From Thiomicrorhabdus sp. Kp2 (GTDB lineage: Bacteria > Pseudomonadota > Gammaproteobacteria > Thiomicrospirales > Thiomicrospiraceae): a DNA stretch of 64,000 nucleotides. Location of the stretch: NCBI RefSeq assembly GCF_000478585.1, contig NZ_ARWI01000001.1:2294001-2358000 (forward strand). The letters are read 5' to 3'. This document shows, piece after piece, positions 34,555 to 43,909 of the stretch. Within the stretch, counting starts at the first letter, position 1. Each line of letters starts with the position of its first letter. Position numbers and translations under genes: made by a program. The notes beneath the pieces were generated by a model. That model was not told the DNA's origin. It did no database searches and saw only the letters and a list, made by a program, of their open reading frames with translations.

Positions 34555-37443
34555 TTAGAACGGTATTCTAATATTTGCTGATACTGTTTGGTCTAAATAG
34601 TTGTCACGACTATTTAGGTTGTATTTAGCAGATAATTCTGTACCACTTTGGCTATTGTATTTTGCTCCAAAACCAGCTTGGTAAACACGTTCGCTCGGTT
34701 TAATTCCATCGGTAGTGAAGGTTGCCCCTGTACCTTGTAATGATGAGGTAACAGATGCTTTGTCTGTCGAAAAGTCATGACCAATCGCAGCACTACCAAA
34801 TATCATCATATTGTCAGAAGTAGCGTATGATAATTTAGCTCCAATGCTCGTTACTAAGCTATCGTAGGTTTGATTTTTTACATCTAAGTTTAATGCACCA
34901 GCACCTTTTTCAGAGTAGCTGTCTACATCTACTTTATGGTAATCCACATTAGCGGTGGCTGCAAAATCTAACTTATCGTTCAAAGCGAAGTGCTTTTCTA
35001 ATTCAGCATTAACATGGGTGTGTGTGCTGCCATAAGATGATGAAGCAATACTGTTGTTAAAAAGTGTTCTTTTAGTATCGTAATCAGACTTGCCTATGGT
35101 AAGGCTACCGTTAGCGGTTAGTGTGTTAGATAGGTTTTTTGTACCATAAACCGATAGTTGATAAGAGCCCACATCGGTAGAGTAACCACCGATTGATTGT
35201 TTGCTTGTTACATCACTATTTGCGGTCGATAGCGCAACGCCAACTTCTGTTGATGGCGATAGTTGACCATCTACACCAATGACAATACCTTTTGAATCGA
35301 CTTCATAACCTGCCACACCGTCTTGTTTGTTTTGCTCTGCCCAGTTGCCAAATGGTTGAATCCAGAAGTTTTTATCACTTAGAGTGTCTCCACCATTCAT
35401 TCCTCGGCTAGTTAAACTTTGCAGGTAGTCACTACGCTCACCAATAATTGTCATAGCTTGTGAAGCACCAAAAACAGCTTGCTGACCTGCATTGTTAGAT
35501 GCTGGAGCCAATGATTCAACCGCATTAGCAAGCTGTTGTTCAGTAGAATACTGCCCTAGGCCACTTAAACCTACTGCCTGATCAAGCTGCGCATTACCTG
35601 TGGTACCGTTATTAGCAAAATCATTCTGCAAGCCTTGCAAAATAGGAGCAATACCTTGTGCAGTAGTTGAGCCAGTATTTGTCACGGCGGTAACAAGGTT
35701 ACCCGTAGTTGAACCACCCGTGTTACCCGTGTTAGTTGTACCTGAGGACTCACCCGCACCTGTTGTTAACTCAAGGTCTAGGTCGCTCGCATTTCTAACC
35801 GTATTAAAATCATATGACGCAGAGTTATCTGTAATGGCAAAAGTACCGTAGTTAATTGCGGTTGTGCTTCCAGTGGAGATTACATCTTGAAACACATTAC
35901 CGTCTGACAAAACACCACTCTGCTGAACATCAATATTCATGGTGGTGTTATCTAAATCAACATCCCCATCAACATAAAGCTTTCCATAGGTAGTGTTGTT
36001 AACAATAACAACATCAATATCACCACCGCTACCAGTGAAATCGCTGAAAAACTGTGGATTAGTATTAGGGTTGGCACTTACAGTACCCCCAGTTGCAGAG
36101 GCCGCATTAGGATTTAATACCAATGTACCGCCATTAAGAATGACGTTTGCTGCATGTATTTGCTGGTTAGCAAACGGGGTATAGGTAGCACCGCTATCAA
36201 AAACAACGTCGGCATCACCTACTTGGAATTGACCATCAAAAACAGCGGTGTTGTTACCGCCAATTTCCACTTGGTTTAATGCACCTGTTGCTGAAACAAA
36301 ATTACCAACAATTTCGCCTGAGTTAATAAACTTATCGATATTTGCACCTGTAGTAATTTCAACTGCAGTATTACCTGCTGAGATGATAGTGCCGTTTGCC
36401 CCACCATTCTCTATGATGGTGGTACCATTACCAGCATTCGGCCCCAAATAAAGTGCCTGAGCGCTATTCCAATTTTCAATCAGCCCGCTATTAACTAGAT
36501 ACCCGGTTATAGTGCCGCCCGCAACATGAATCGTTGCATCGAGACTGTCATTATTGAATATGTCTCCATTATTCGTTAAGTTATTGATTGACGCACTGCT
36601 TTCAAGCTTTATTGCTGAGCCACCGCCGTTAACTGTAGTAAAGATTTGACCATTACCCTGGTTCGTAAACGTCCCGATGGTTGACCCATCCGTAATTCGG
36701 ACTACGGGAAACCCAACAGCTGAATTCGAAGAGCGAATATCGCCATCGTTTTGGAACGTTGTAATGTCTGTACGGCCAACATAAATGGCTGAATTATTTG
36801 TACCATTAATAGTGGCATTATTGTTATTTTGCAATGTCGTTACAGTACTGTTACTTGTCGCTGAACTGCTGTAGTCACCATCAAGATTGATACCTACAAC
36901 ATCACCTACAATGCTTCCATCGTTCATTATTGATGTAACAGAAAAAGGTGTTCCATCATCTTCAATTGATATTGCATTAGTACCATTTATCATTGAGCTA
37001 GCGTTATTAACAATCTCTAAATTAGTGGTTCCATTAGCATAAATACCAGGACCGCTAGTTCCTGAATTATCACCGTCGATCATTGATGAATTGTTAATGG
37101 TTAAGTTGCTTGTTTGTGAAGCATTGATTACCGCTGCAAAACCTGATGTTGCTGGGTCTAGTAATAACGAGCCATTGTTATTAATGGTGACACCAGAAGT
37201 GCTTCCAGCATTAATTGCGTAAGCATCTGTAGTGGTAATTGAAGCGCCATTATCGACAGTAATAGTGTCATTGTCTGCTGCAGTACAAGTGGTTGTTAGT
37301 GCACCTGTAACCGGGAGAGATGCACAAGAACCTGTAGCGGCTTGTACATTCATTGAGTACATGGCAAGCAGTACTGAACTTGCTAAAGTTTTGAGTGCAA
37401 ACTTTTGCGTTGTAATTTTTTTTGTTGATTGCATTGAAATCAT
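34555..37443 (-). CDS. Type Va autotransporter (beta-helix passenger, outer-membrane barrel)
   Basis: A 962-residue autotransporter. The signal peptide has a basic leader and hydrophobic core (LASSVLLAMYSMNVQA). The passenger, about residues 40-590, is rich in Asn, Gly, Thr and Ser with repeated short strands such as ITTDAYAINAGST and NNGSIVGD, typical of a beta-helix. The C-terminal ~270 residues form the barrel (FWIQPFGNWAEQNKQDGVAGY onwards, split by strands) ending in Phe. No catalytic triad was recognised in the passenger, so an adhesin-like role is more likely than protease. Start at 37443 or at the Met three codons later. Two LuxR regulators are divergent from it. Confidence 0.88.
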   Translation of the reverse strand: MISMQSTKKITTQKFALKTLASSVLLAMYSMNVQAATGSCASLPVTGALTTTCTAADNDTITVDNGASITTTDAYAINAGSTSGVTINNNGSLLLDPATSGFAAVINASQTSNLTINNSSMIDGDNSGTSGPGIYANGTTNLEIVNNASSMINGTNAISIEDDGTPFSVTSIMNDGSIVGDVVGINLDGDYSSSATSNSTVTTLQNNNNATINGTNNSAIYVGRTDITTFQNDGDIRSSNSAVGFPVVRITDGSTIGTFTNQGNGQIFTTVNGGGSAIKLESSASINNLTNNGDIFNNDSLDATIHVAGGTITGYLVNSGLIENWNSAQALYLGPNAGNGTTIIENGGANGTIISAGNTAVEITTGANIDKFINSGEIVGNFVSATGALNQVEIGGNNTAVFDGQFQVGDADVVFDSGATYTPFANQQIHAANVILNGGTLVLNPNAASATGGTVSANPNTNPQFFSDFTGSGGDIDVVIVNNTTYGKLYVDGDVDLDNTTMNIDVQQSGVLSDGNVFQDVISTGSTTAINYGTFAITDNSASYDFNTVRNASDLDLELTTGAGESSGTTNTGNTGGSTTGNLVTAVTNTGSTTAQGIAPILQGLQNDFANNGTTGNAQLDQAVGLSGLGQYSTEQQLANAVESLAPASNNAGQQAVFGASQAMTIIGERSDYLQSLTSRGMNGGDTLSDKNFWIQPFGNWAEQNKQDGVAGYEVDSKGIVIGVDGQLSPSTEVGVALSTANSDVTSKQSIGGYSTDVGSYQLSVYGTKNLSNTLTANGSLTIGKSDYDTKRTLFNNSIASSSYGSTHTHVNAELEKHFALNDKLDFAATANVDYHKVDVDSYSEKGAGALNLDVKNQTYDSLVTSIGAKLSYATSDNMMIFGSAAIGHDFSTDKASVTSSLQGTGATFTTDGIKPSERVYQAGFGAKYNSQSGTELSAKYNLNSRDNYLDQTVSANIRIPF

Positions 37444-37776
37444 CCTTTTGCGAATGGTTAATTTGATTTTATTAAGGTTTTAGAGTCTTTTAGAGAGTCT
37501 GTTCAAGCGAATGAATAAACGGATTATTTTTACTTAACGAATTCTAGTGGTAGGTTGATTTCTTATAAATAGGGGAACACGGCTACTGAGTTAATAAAAA
37601 TAAGGGTTACCACGTACTCTATTAGTGACGCAGGACAGTGTTATTTATTAATTATTAGCTGAATAATCTTAGAGCTGTTTTATGTTTTGGCTTTGTAATT
37701 AAGGGGGTTAACATTGAGCCTATGTTTGCATGACGTGTTAAGTCCCTTGATTATGAAGGGTTTTATATAGGGGATA
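37444..37776. other. Divergent promoter region, autotransporter/LuxR
   Basis: AT-rich 333-bp gap with no gene. It must carry promoters for both the leftward autotransporter and the rightward LuxR genes. CCCTT (37744-37748) and AAGGG (37756-37760) form a small hairpin followed by TTTT right before the first LuxR start, possibly an attenuator. I see no clear LuxR-type palindrome. Confidence 0.5.
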
Positions 37777-38889
37777 TTGGCTAGTGTACGTAATATTATG
37801 GGCGTTTTTAGTGGTATTTTTATTTGCATTTATTTATATTTATACAGGAGGTTAAAGCGTAGAGATAAAAATAGGAAGCAAAAAGTGCACAAACAAGCTA
37901 ATGAGCTGGTTTTAAAAATATACCGCTTGGCATATAAAACCAGTATTGCAGACTTTAAAAAGCAGTGCTTTGAACTTTTAGCCGATGTGTTGGATATTCA
38001 GAGTGGTACTTGGATTACACGTTCAGAAAAAGATATTCTTTTTTACGAAAATGATAGTTTTACATATGCTTTACCAGAGGGCTTTATGGAAGATTACCAT
38101 CACTTGTCCTCGGTATCAGAACAGGTAAACCAGGTTTTCTCAGTGCTTTTGGGTAATCAACGCAAAACTTTAGATATATTAGATGTGGTTCCCTCTGAGG
38201 ATTGGTTTGATTCAGAAATGTACCGTTTGTATTGTGATAAGTTTAATTTACATCACTCTTTGATGACTGTTGATATCAATCCAATTAATCAAGTAATGAA
38301 TCTGATTACCGTTGCACGGCATAACCCTGCTCATGGGTTTACTGAGGAAGAGAAGTCTTTGAAAGAATTTATCTTTCCCAATTTAATTGAAGCTCTAAGA
38401 ATCAATCTTTTAAATGCATTACATTCTGGGGTAGATTTTGCAGGTTCTTATCGTGCTGTGATGGACCGATATGGTAATGTTATTGAAGCTGAAGATGGTT
38501 TTTTAGCGTTGTTGAGTTCTAAGCAGCTTGCTTTAGGGTCTAAAGTGTTAATTGATTTTGAATCTCATCACCGTACTGTAGAAATCAAAGGCCTAAGTTT
38601 TCGTTACAAAAACCATAATGGTTTAGTTTTTGTAGAGGTTGATTTATCAAGCTTAATTGAAATTCTTAGCGAGCGCAAAGTTGAAGTTGCTCAATTACTT
38701 CTTAATGGCTTATCTAATAAAGAGATTGGAAATAAGTTGGGTTTGTCTCCTAATACAGTTCATAACCATCTAAAAGAAATTTATAAGACGATTGGTGTAG
38801 CGTCTCGTACACAAGCAATTGGTTGTTTGTGCCGTTTTGATTTAACAGGTAGGTTGACACAAAATGTTGAACAATCTAGGTTAAGTTAA
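37777..38889 (+). CDS. LuxR-type HTH regulator with N-terminal membrane anchor
   Basis: A 370-residue regulator. An N-terminal hydrophobic segment (GVFSGIFICIYLYLY) followed by a strongly basic stretch (RRLKRRDKNRKQK) suggests a membrane anchor with the rest inside the cell. A central ~200-residue region is unrecognised, and the C-terminus is a GerE/LuxR helix-turn-helix (QLLLNGLSNKEIGNKLGLS then NTVHNHLKEIYKTIGV). The start is probably TTG at 37777 with GGGGA upstream; ATG at 37798 would still keep the helix. It is followed at once by a second LuxR-type gene and is divergent from the autotransporter. Confidence 0.75.
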   Translation: MASVRNIMGVFSGIFICIYLYLYRRLKRRDKNRKQKVHKQANELVLKIYRLAYKTSIADFKKQCFELLADVLDIQSGTWITRSEKDILFYENDSFTYALPEGFMEDYHHLSSVSEQVNQVFSVLLGNQRKTLDILDVVPSEDWFDSEMYRLYCDKFNLHHSLMTVDINPINQVMNLITVARHNPAHGFTEEEKSLKEFIFPNLIEALRINLLNALHSGVDFAGSYRAVMDRYGNVIEAEDGFLALLSSKQLALGSKVLIDFESHHRTVEIKGLSFRYKNHNGLVFVEVDLSSLIEILSERKVEVAQLLLNGLSNKEIGNKLGLSPNTVHNHLKEIYKTIGVASRTQAIGCLCRFDLTGRLTQNVEQSRLS

Positions 38890-38891
38890 AA

Positions 38892-39806
38892 ATGCCCTTC
38901 TTAAAATTAAAAGAACCAAATCCTGTTAATAGATTAGGTGAGTGCATAGCCTCCTTCTATCATGCTTCTCAATCACCTTGTAGAGAGCAATTTCAACGTG
39001 CATGTATTAATGCTATTAATAATATTACTCCGTTAATTCGCTTTTCTTGGAAAATTGATGCCCAACAAAATCATATTCATTTAAGTAAAAACCAATGGTT
39101 TGCAATATTTGAAGGTGAAGGGAAGATAAATATTGAATTTGTTGTAAACGATTTAAGTACAGTTGTTCCCATACTTTCCGAAGATAGAGAATTTATTTCT
39201 TCAAATAAAATATTTCATAAAAAGATTATAAGTTGTCATGGAGCGAGGCATTATTTTGATATTGAACAAGTTTGTGAAAATGACCTTTTGTCAAAAAAGG
39301 AACAAACTGAATTAACAATGTTTTTGCCTCATTTAGCGGAAGCTTTGCGTTTGCATATTTTATCGCAGTTTCAAAAGGCATGGAAATGTGATGGATATTT
39401 AGGCGCTATTATAGAAAGCGGTGGCCATGAGATTTATATGGAACCTTTTTTTTATGAAAAACTCAAACAAGCTGAACTTTCTAAGAAAGAGATTTTTAAA
39501 ATGAGGGATTTCTTGGGTCAGAAATCATTTTTTTTATACAAAGACTTGTTGTTTGGTATCGAAAAAATTCTAGATGTCTATTTCATAAGAATGTTAGTTT
39601 TTAATGGTGTGTTAAGCAACTTGACGCTAAAAGAGAAACAGATTTGCTTTTATGTCAACGCAGCGTTTTCAAATACCGATATATCAAAGGCGTTAAAAAT
39701 ATCAGAAAAAACGGTTGAGAACCATTTGAGCAATATTTATCAAAAAATAAACATTGATTCTAGAGCCAAGCTCGTTTCTAGCTTGTATTCAGCAATAAAA
39801 GAATGA
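38892..39806 (+). CDS. Second LuxR-type HTH regulator
   Basis: A 304-residue protein, two bases after the previous gene's stop. The C-terminal HTH reads LTLKEKQICFYVNAAFSNTD then ISKALKISEKTVENHLSNIY. The N-terminal ~230 residues share the general layout of the first regulator but lack the membrane segment. Its codons are strikingly A/T-rich compared with neighbours outside this block. The two may form a heteromeric pair controlling the divergent autotransporter; that is inference. Confidence 0.75.
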   Translation: MPFLKLKEPNPVNRLGECIASFYHASQSPCREQFQRACINAINNITPLIRFSWKIDAQQNHIHLSKNQWFAIFEGEGKINIEFVVNDLSTVVPILSEDREFISSNKIFHKKIISCHGARHYFDIEQVCENDLLSKKEQTELTMFLPHLAEALRLHILSQFQKAWKCDGYLGAIIESGGHEIYMEPFFYEKLKQAELSKKEIFKMRDFLGQKSFFLYKDLLFGIEKILDVYFIRMLVFNGVLSNLTLKEKQICFYVNAAFSNTDISKALKISEKTVENHLSNIYQKINIDSRAKLVSSLYSAIKE

Positions 39807-39910
39807 AAGTTACCTATAAATATTATATTTATAATTATATTTATATTCGCCTCAATAAATTACCCTTGCTCTTCTTTCTTTATGCAAAGCTCGGTTTAGA
39901 TTTCTAGAAG

Positions 39911-40798
39911 ATGAATTTTCTGATGACTTTTCGACAACTACCTTTATTAGGTCTATTCTTTTTCTGTACTGCATTGCTTGGTTGCGCAGGCGTGCCGAAT
40001 GTTTCTGAAAGACAAAAATATGCAAATGTTTTAGTTAAAAAAAATGAATGGCAAAAGCAAGTTATTAGAACAAAACGCTTTGATTTAATCGCTTTTTTAC
40101 CAAATGTTGTACACAACCATAAAAGTGACGTGCTTACCGTTTACATTGAAGGTGATGGACTTGCTTGGATATCACCGAATGTTCCTTCTCATAATCCAAC
40201 CCCTATCAATCCTTTAGCGCTAAAACTGGCCATAAATGACAGTAGTGGTAATGTGGCATACTTAGCGAGACCTTGCCAGTTTGTTGAAAGCACCTCAAGA
40301 AACTGTGAATCCAAACTTTGGAAAGAGGCACGGTTTTCAACTCCTGTGATTGAGGCTATGAATCAAGCCGTTCAGCAGCTTAAAGAGCAGACGATGACCA
40401 AAAAAATTAGACTCATTGGTTATTCTGGTGGAGGCGCTATAGCCACATTGTTGGCTGAAAAAAGAAAAGATATAGAGATGCTTATTACCGTTGCAGGCAC
40501 TCTTGACCATCGCGCATGGACGCACTTTCATAAAATATCTCCATTAACAGAATCGCTTAACCCAATTGATGAGATTCATAAGCTGAAAAGTATCCCCCAG
40601 GTACATTTTATTGGTAGTGCAGATCGCATAATTCCAAAAAGTATTACCGAATCGTTTGTGCAAGAAGCAATAAAAAATGAAATAGAGAAAATAACAGTTC
40701 GTGAAATGCCTGGTTACACTCATGTTTGTTGCTGGGTTGGCGAGTGGCGTGCATTGCAACAATCCTTAGAACCTCATGTAAAGAATGAGTTTTATTGA
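39911..40798 (+). CDS. Alpha/beta-hydrolase lipoprotein
   Basis: A 295-residue predicted lipoprotein. The lipobox is LLGC in FFFCTALLGCAG, giving a lipid-modified Cys. The hydrolase core carries YIEGDGLAWI as the oxyanion region, the nucleophile elbow GYSGGGA, an acid near IGSADRIIP and a late His in GYTHVCCW. Substrate unknown; esterase or peptidase are possible. It sits 104 bases after the LuxR pair on the same strand and may be a target of them. Start is 39911 or the Met at 39923. Confidence 0.8.
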   Translation: MNFLMTFRQLPLLGLFFFCTALLGCAGVPNVSERQKYANVLVKKNEWQKQVIRTKRFDLIAFLPNVVHNHKSDVLTVYIEGDGLAWISPNVPSHNPTPINPLALKLAINDSSGNVAYLARPCQFVESTSRNCESKLWKEARFSTPVIEAMNQAVQQLKEQTMTKKIRLIGYSGGGAIATLLAEKRKDIEMLITVAGTLDHRAWTHFHKISPLTESLNPIDEIHKLKSIPQVHFIGSADRIIPKSITESFVQEAIKNEIEKITVREMPGYTHVCCWVGEWRALQQSLEPHVKNEFY

Positions 40799-40867
40799 GT
40801 CGAGTTTAAGGGTGGTTATTTAAAAAATAAGGAGTTTTAAAAGAGGGGCAAATTATTAAGGAGGTTA

Positions 40868-40877
40868 CCAGGCCTGG
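40868..40877. repeat. Palindrome CCAGGCCTGG, intergenic copy
   Basis: Full copy in context TTACCAGGCCTGGCAA, between the lipoprotein hydrolase and ppsA. It marks the return of the palindrome after the autotransporter block. Confidence 0.8.
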
Positions 40878-41059
40878 CAATCCCTTGGCCAACAATACTT
40901 TGTGAGCGTTGGGTAAAGCCTTTTCTATTGTCTATATTCGTAATCATTTACATTTCTTATTTATGAATTACAAAATTGTTATGCATTTCTTACTTAATCA
41001 GCGTAAGCTTAAAATCAGCATTTATTGAACTGCAACTCACTTCTTTAAGGAGGCTAACC

Positions 41060-43486
41060 ATGTCTGAACAAGGTCGTTCTGAACAAGCTAAATACATTCT
41101 TTTCTTTGATGAAATAGGAATTAATGACATTCCCATTGTTGGTGGTAAAAATGCTTCTTTGGGTGAGATGTATCAACAACTGACACCGCAAGGTGTTCCG
41201 ATTCCGAATGGCTTTGCGATTACGGCTGAGGCTTATCGTTGGATTTTGACAGAAAATAATCTATGGCCTGAAGTGACTCAGATTTTGGATGGCTTAGACC
41301 CAGAAAATTCAATTGAATTGCAAAAGCGTGGAGCGCAGTTACGTGGGTTGGTTTATAACGCAAAATTGCCTGATGACCTGTATCAGGAGATGGTTGAAGC
41401 TTATGAAAAACTGATTAAAGAATATGCTGGAAATGTCTCTCTGGCGGTAAGAAGTTCGGCCACCGCGGAAGATTTGCCTACTGCAAGTTTTGCTGGTCAG
41501 CAAGATACTTATCTAAATATATCAGGCCTGCAAGCTTATATAGATGCTTGCCGTCACTGTTTTGCCAGCTTGTTTACCGATAGAGCGATTCACTACCGAA
41601 GTGATCAAGGTTTTAATCATCTTGAAGTGGCTTTATCAATTGGGGTGCAAGTGATGGTGCGTTCAGATGTGGCTTCGTCTGGGGTTATGTTTACCATTGA
41701 TACGGAAACAGGTTTTGAAGATGTGATTTTAATCACTGGTGCTTATGGACTCGGTGAGAATGTGGTACAGGGTGCGGTTGACCCAGATGAGTTTTATGTA
41801 CATAAAGAGACGTTTCAAAAAGGCTTTAGAAGTGTTTTTAAACGTCACTTAGGCACTAAAAAAATCAAAATGGTCTATGCCAGTGATGTTAACCGTAGAG
41901 AGCCTGTTCATAATATTCCAACAGCGGTTTCTGAACAGAAGCAATTTTGTATTACGGATACTGAAGCGATTAAATTGGCCGAATACGCAATCAAAATTGA
42001 GAATCACTATAGTGATCATGCTAACCAACACCGCCCTATGGATATTGAGTGGGCTAAAGATGGTATTACAGGGGAGTTGTTTATTGTACAAGCTCGCCCA
42101 GAAACGGTGGCTTCTCAACAATCTAATATGGTGTTAAAGCAATACCAATTAGTTGAAAAACCAGCTGAAAGCTTGACCGTTGGTCGCTCTGTGGGCGCTA
42201 AAATCGCTTATGGTCGAGTGCGAGTAATTGAGTCGGTGGAGCATTTAAATGAGTTTCAAGAAGGTGAGGTTTTAGTTTCTGATATTACGACGCCAGACTG
42301 GGAGCCTGTGATGAAAATGGCCTCGGCTTTAGTGACTAATCGTGGTGGACGTACTTGTCATGCGGCAATTATTTCACGTGAGTTGGGTATCCCAGCGGTG
42401 GTGGGTACTGGCAATGCAACTGAGTTAATGAAAAGCGGTGAGGTGGTGACCGTGAGTTGTGCTGAAGGGGATGAAGGGCATGTTTATACAGGTCAAGTGC
42501 CTTATGAAATCATAGAAACGGATTTATCTCATATTGAAAAACCTAAGACTAAAATTCTAATGAACCTCGCCAATCCTGAGATGGCCTTTAGGGTGAATAA
42601 ATTGCCTAATGATGGTTTGGGTCTGGCACGTATGGAATTTATTATTAACAATAAAATCCAAATACACCCGCAAGCTTTATTGCAACCCGAGAAGGTAGAG
42701 AGTGAAGAGGACAAAGCTAAAATCAAACAGCTCACCGAAGGTTTTAGCAGTGGCAAAGACTTTTTTGTGCGTAAGCTTTCAGAAGGAATTGGTACGCTTG
42801 CAGCGGGTTTTTATCCTAAACCTGTTGTGGTGAGGTTGTCCGATTTTAAAACCAATGAATATGCCAGTTTAATTGGCGGTAAAGCGTTTGAATTAAAAGA
42901 AGAAAACCCAATGATTGGCTTTAGAGGAGCAGCACGTTATAACGATGCCTCATTTAAAGAAAGTTTTGCAATGGAGTGTACGGCCTTAAAGCAGGTTAGA
43001 GAGGTGATGGGTTTTGACAATATCATTATTATGGTGCCATTTTGCCGCCGTGTTGAGGAGGCCAAAAGTGTAATTGATACGCTGGCACAAAATGGTTTAG
43101 TGCGCGGTAGTAATGGCTTAAAAATCTATATGATGTGTGAGATTCCAAATAATGTATTGTTAATGGATGAGTTCTCAGAATATTTTGATGGCTTTTCAAT
43201 TGGTACCAATGATTTAGCACAGCTGGTGTTAGGGGTGGATCGTGATTCTGCCAAGGTCGCTTACAATTATGATGAGCGTGACCCTGGGGTGAAAAAAATG
43301 GTACAAATGGCCATAGAGGGTGCAAAACGCAATGGCAAACATATTAGTTTGTGTGGCCAAGCCCCTTCCGATTATCCTGAGTTTGCGGAATTTTTGGTTG
43401 AGTTAGGGATTGATGCTATGAGTTTAAATCCCGATTCGATTTTAGCAACCTTACCGAGTATTTTGGCTGCGGAAGCTAAACAGTAA
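41060..43486 (+). CDS. ppsA: Phosphoenolpyruvate synthase
   Basis: Makes phosphoenolpyruvate from pyruvate and ATP for gluconeogenesis. The 808-residue protein has the ATP-grasp N-terminal domain (VGGKNASLGEMYQQL; VRSSATAEDLPTASFAGQQ), the phosphohistidine domain GGRTCHAAIISRELGIP with H434, and the PEP-binding barrel ending CGQAPSDYPEFAEFL and SLNPDSI. The ATG at 41060 has AAGGAGG just upstream and is preferred over a start at 40976. It is monocistronic, convergent with yraN. Confidence 0.96.
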   Translation: MSEQGRSEQAKYILFFDEIGINDIPIVGGKNASLGEMYQQLTPQGVPIPNGFAITAEAYRWILTENNLWPEVTQILDGLDPENSIELQKRGAQLRGLVYNAKLPDDLYQEMVEAYEKLIKEYAGNVSLAVRSSATAEDLPTASFAGQQDTYLNISGLQAYIDACRHCFASLFTDRAIHYRSDQGFNHLEVALSIGVQVMVRSDVASSGVMFTIDTETGFEDVILITGAYGLGENVVQGAVDPDEFYVHKETFQKGFRSVFKRHLGTKKIKMVYASDVNRREPVHNIPTAVSEQKQFCITDTEAIKLAEYAIKIENHYSDHANQHRPMDIEWAKDGITGELFIVQARPETVASQQSNMVLKQYQLVEKPAESLTVGRSVGAKIAYGRVRVIESVEHLNEFQEGEVLVSDITTPDWEPVMKMASALVTNRGGRTCHAAIISRELGIPAVVGTGNATELMKSGEVVTVSCAEGDEGHVYTGQVPYEIIETDLSHIEKPKTKILMNLANPEMAFRVNKLPNDGLGLARMEFIINNKIQIHPQALLQPEKVESEEDKAKIKQLTEGFSSGKDFFVRKLSEGIGTLAAGFYPKPVVVRLSDFKTNEYASLIGGKAFELKEENPMIGFRGAARYNDASFKESFAMECTALKQVREVMGFDNIIIMVPFCRRVEEAKSVIDTLAQNGLVRGSNGLKIYMMCEIPNNVLLMDEFSEYFDGFSIGTNDLAQLVLGVDRDSAKVAYNYDERDPGVKKMVQMAIEGAKRNGKHISLCGQAPSDYPEFAEFLVELGIDAMSLNPDSILATLPSILAAEAKQ

Positions 43487-43514
43487 ACCGCATTTAGAAT
43501 TGCCTTTCTGATTA

Positions 43515-43901
43515 TTATCCTGCTTGAAAGGCATCCTGAATCCATTCGGGTTCGCTTTGCTCTGCGGTAAAACTCAGTACATCAAAACGCATTGCGAGTT
43601 CTTGATATTGTGGGTTTTTAAGTAGATAGTTTTGAGCACAGAGAATGATGTGTTGCTGTTTTTTCACGGTGACGGTTTCAGAAGGGTGGCCGTAGGCGGT
43701 TTGCTTACGGTATTTAACTTCAAAAAAGATAAGCTGAGTCTCTTCTTTATGATTGGCTTCTTGTAGGCCAATCAAATCAATTTCGCCACCTTTACAGTGA
43801 AAGTTTTCAGCTAAAATTTGAATATTACGTTTGGCTAACCAGTGTTTGGCTTGTTGTTCTTTTTGATGACCAATAGAGAACCAGCTAGATAGCTTTGACA
43901 T
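43515..43901 (-). CDS. yraN: YraN/UPF0102 family nuclease-like protein
   Basis: A 128-residue protein of the UPF0102 family with a restriction-endonuclease-like fold. Family blocks are [29 protein letters not shown] (the E and D of the active-site pattern) and [14 protein letters not shown]. Cellular role is not settled. It follows lpoA by 8 bases on the minus strand, the usual gammaproteobacterial order. Confidence 0.92.
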   Translation of the reverse strand: MSKLSSWFSIGHQKEQQAKHWLAKRNIQILAENFHCKGGEIDLIGLQEANHKEETQLIFFEVKYRKQTAYGHPSETVTVKKQQHIILCAQNYLLKNPQYQELAMRFDVLSFTAEQSEPEWIQDAFQAG

Positions 43902-43909
43902 AAAAAAAC

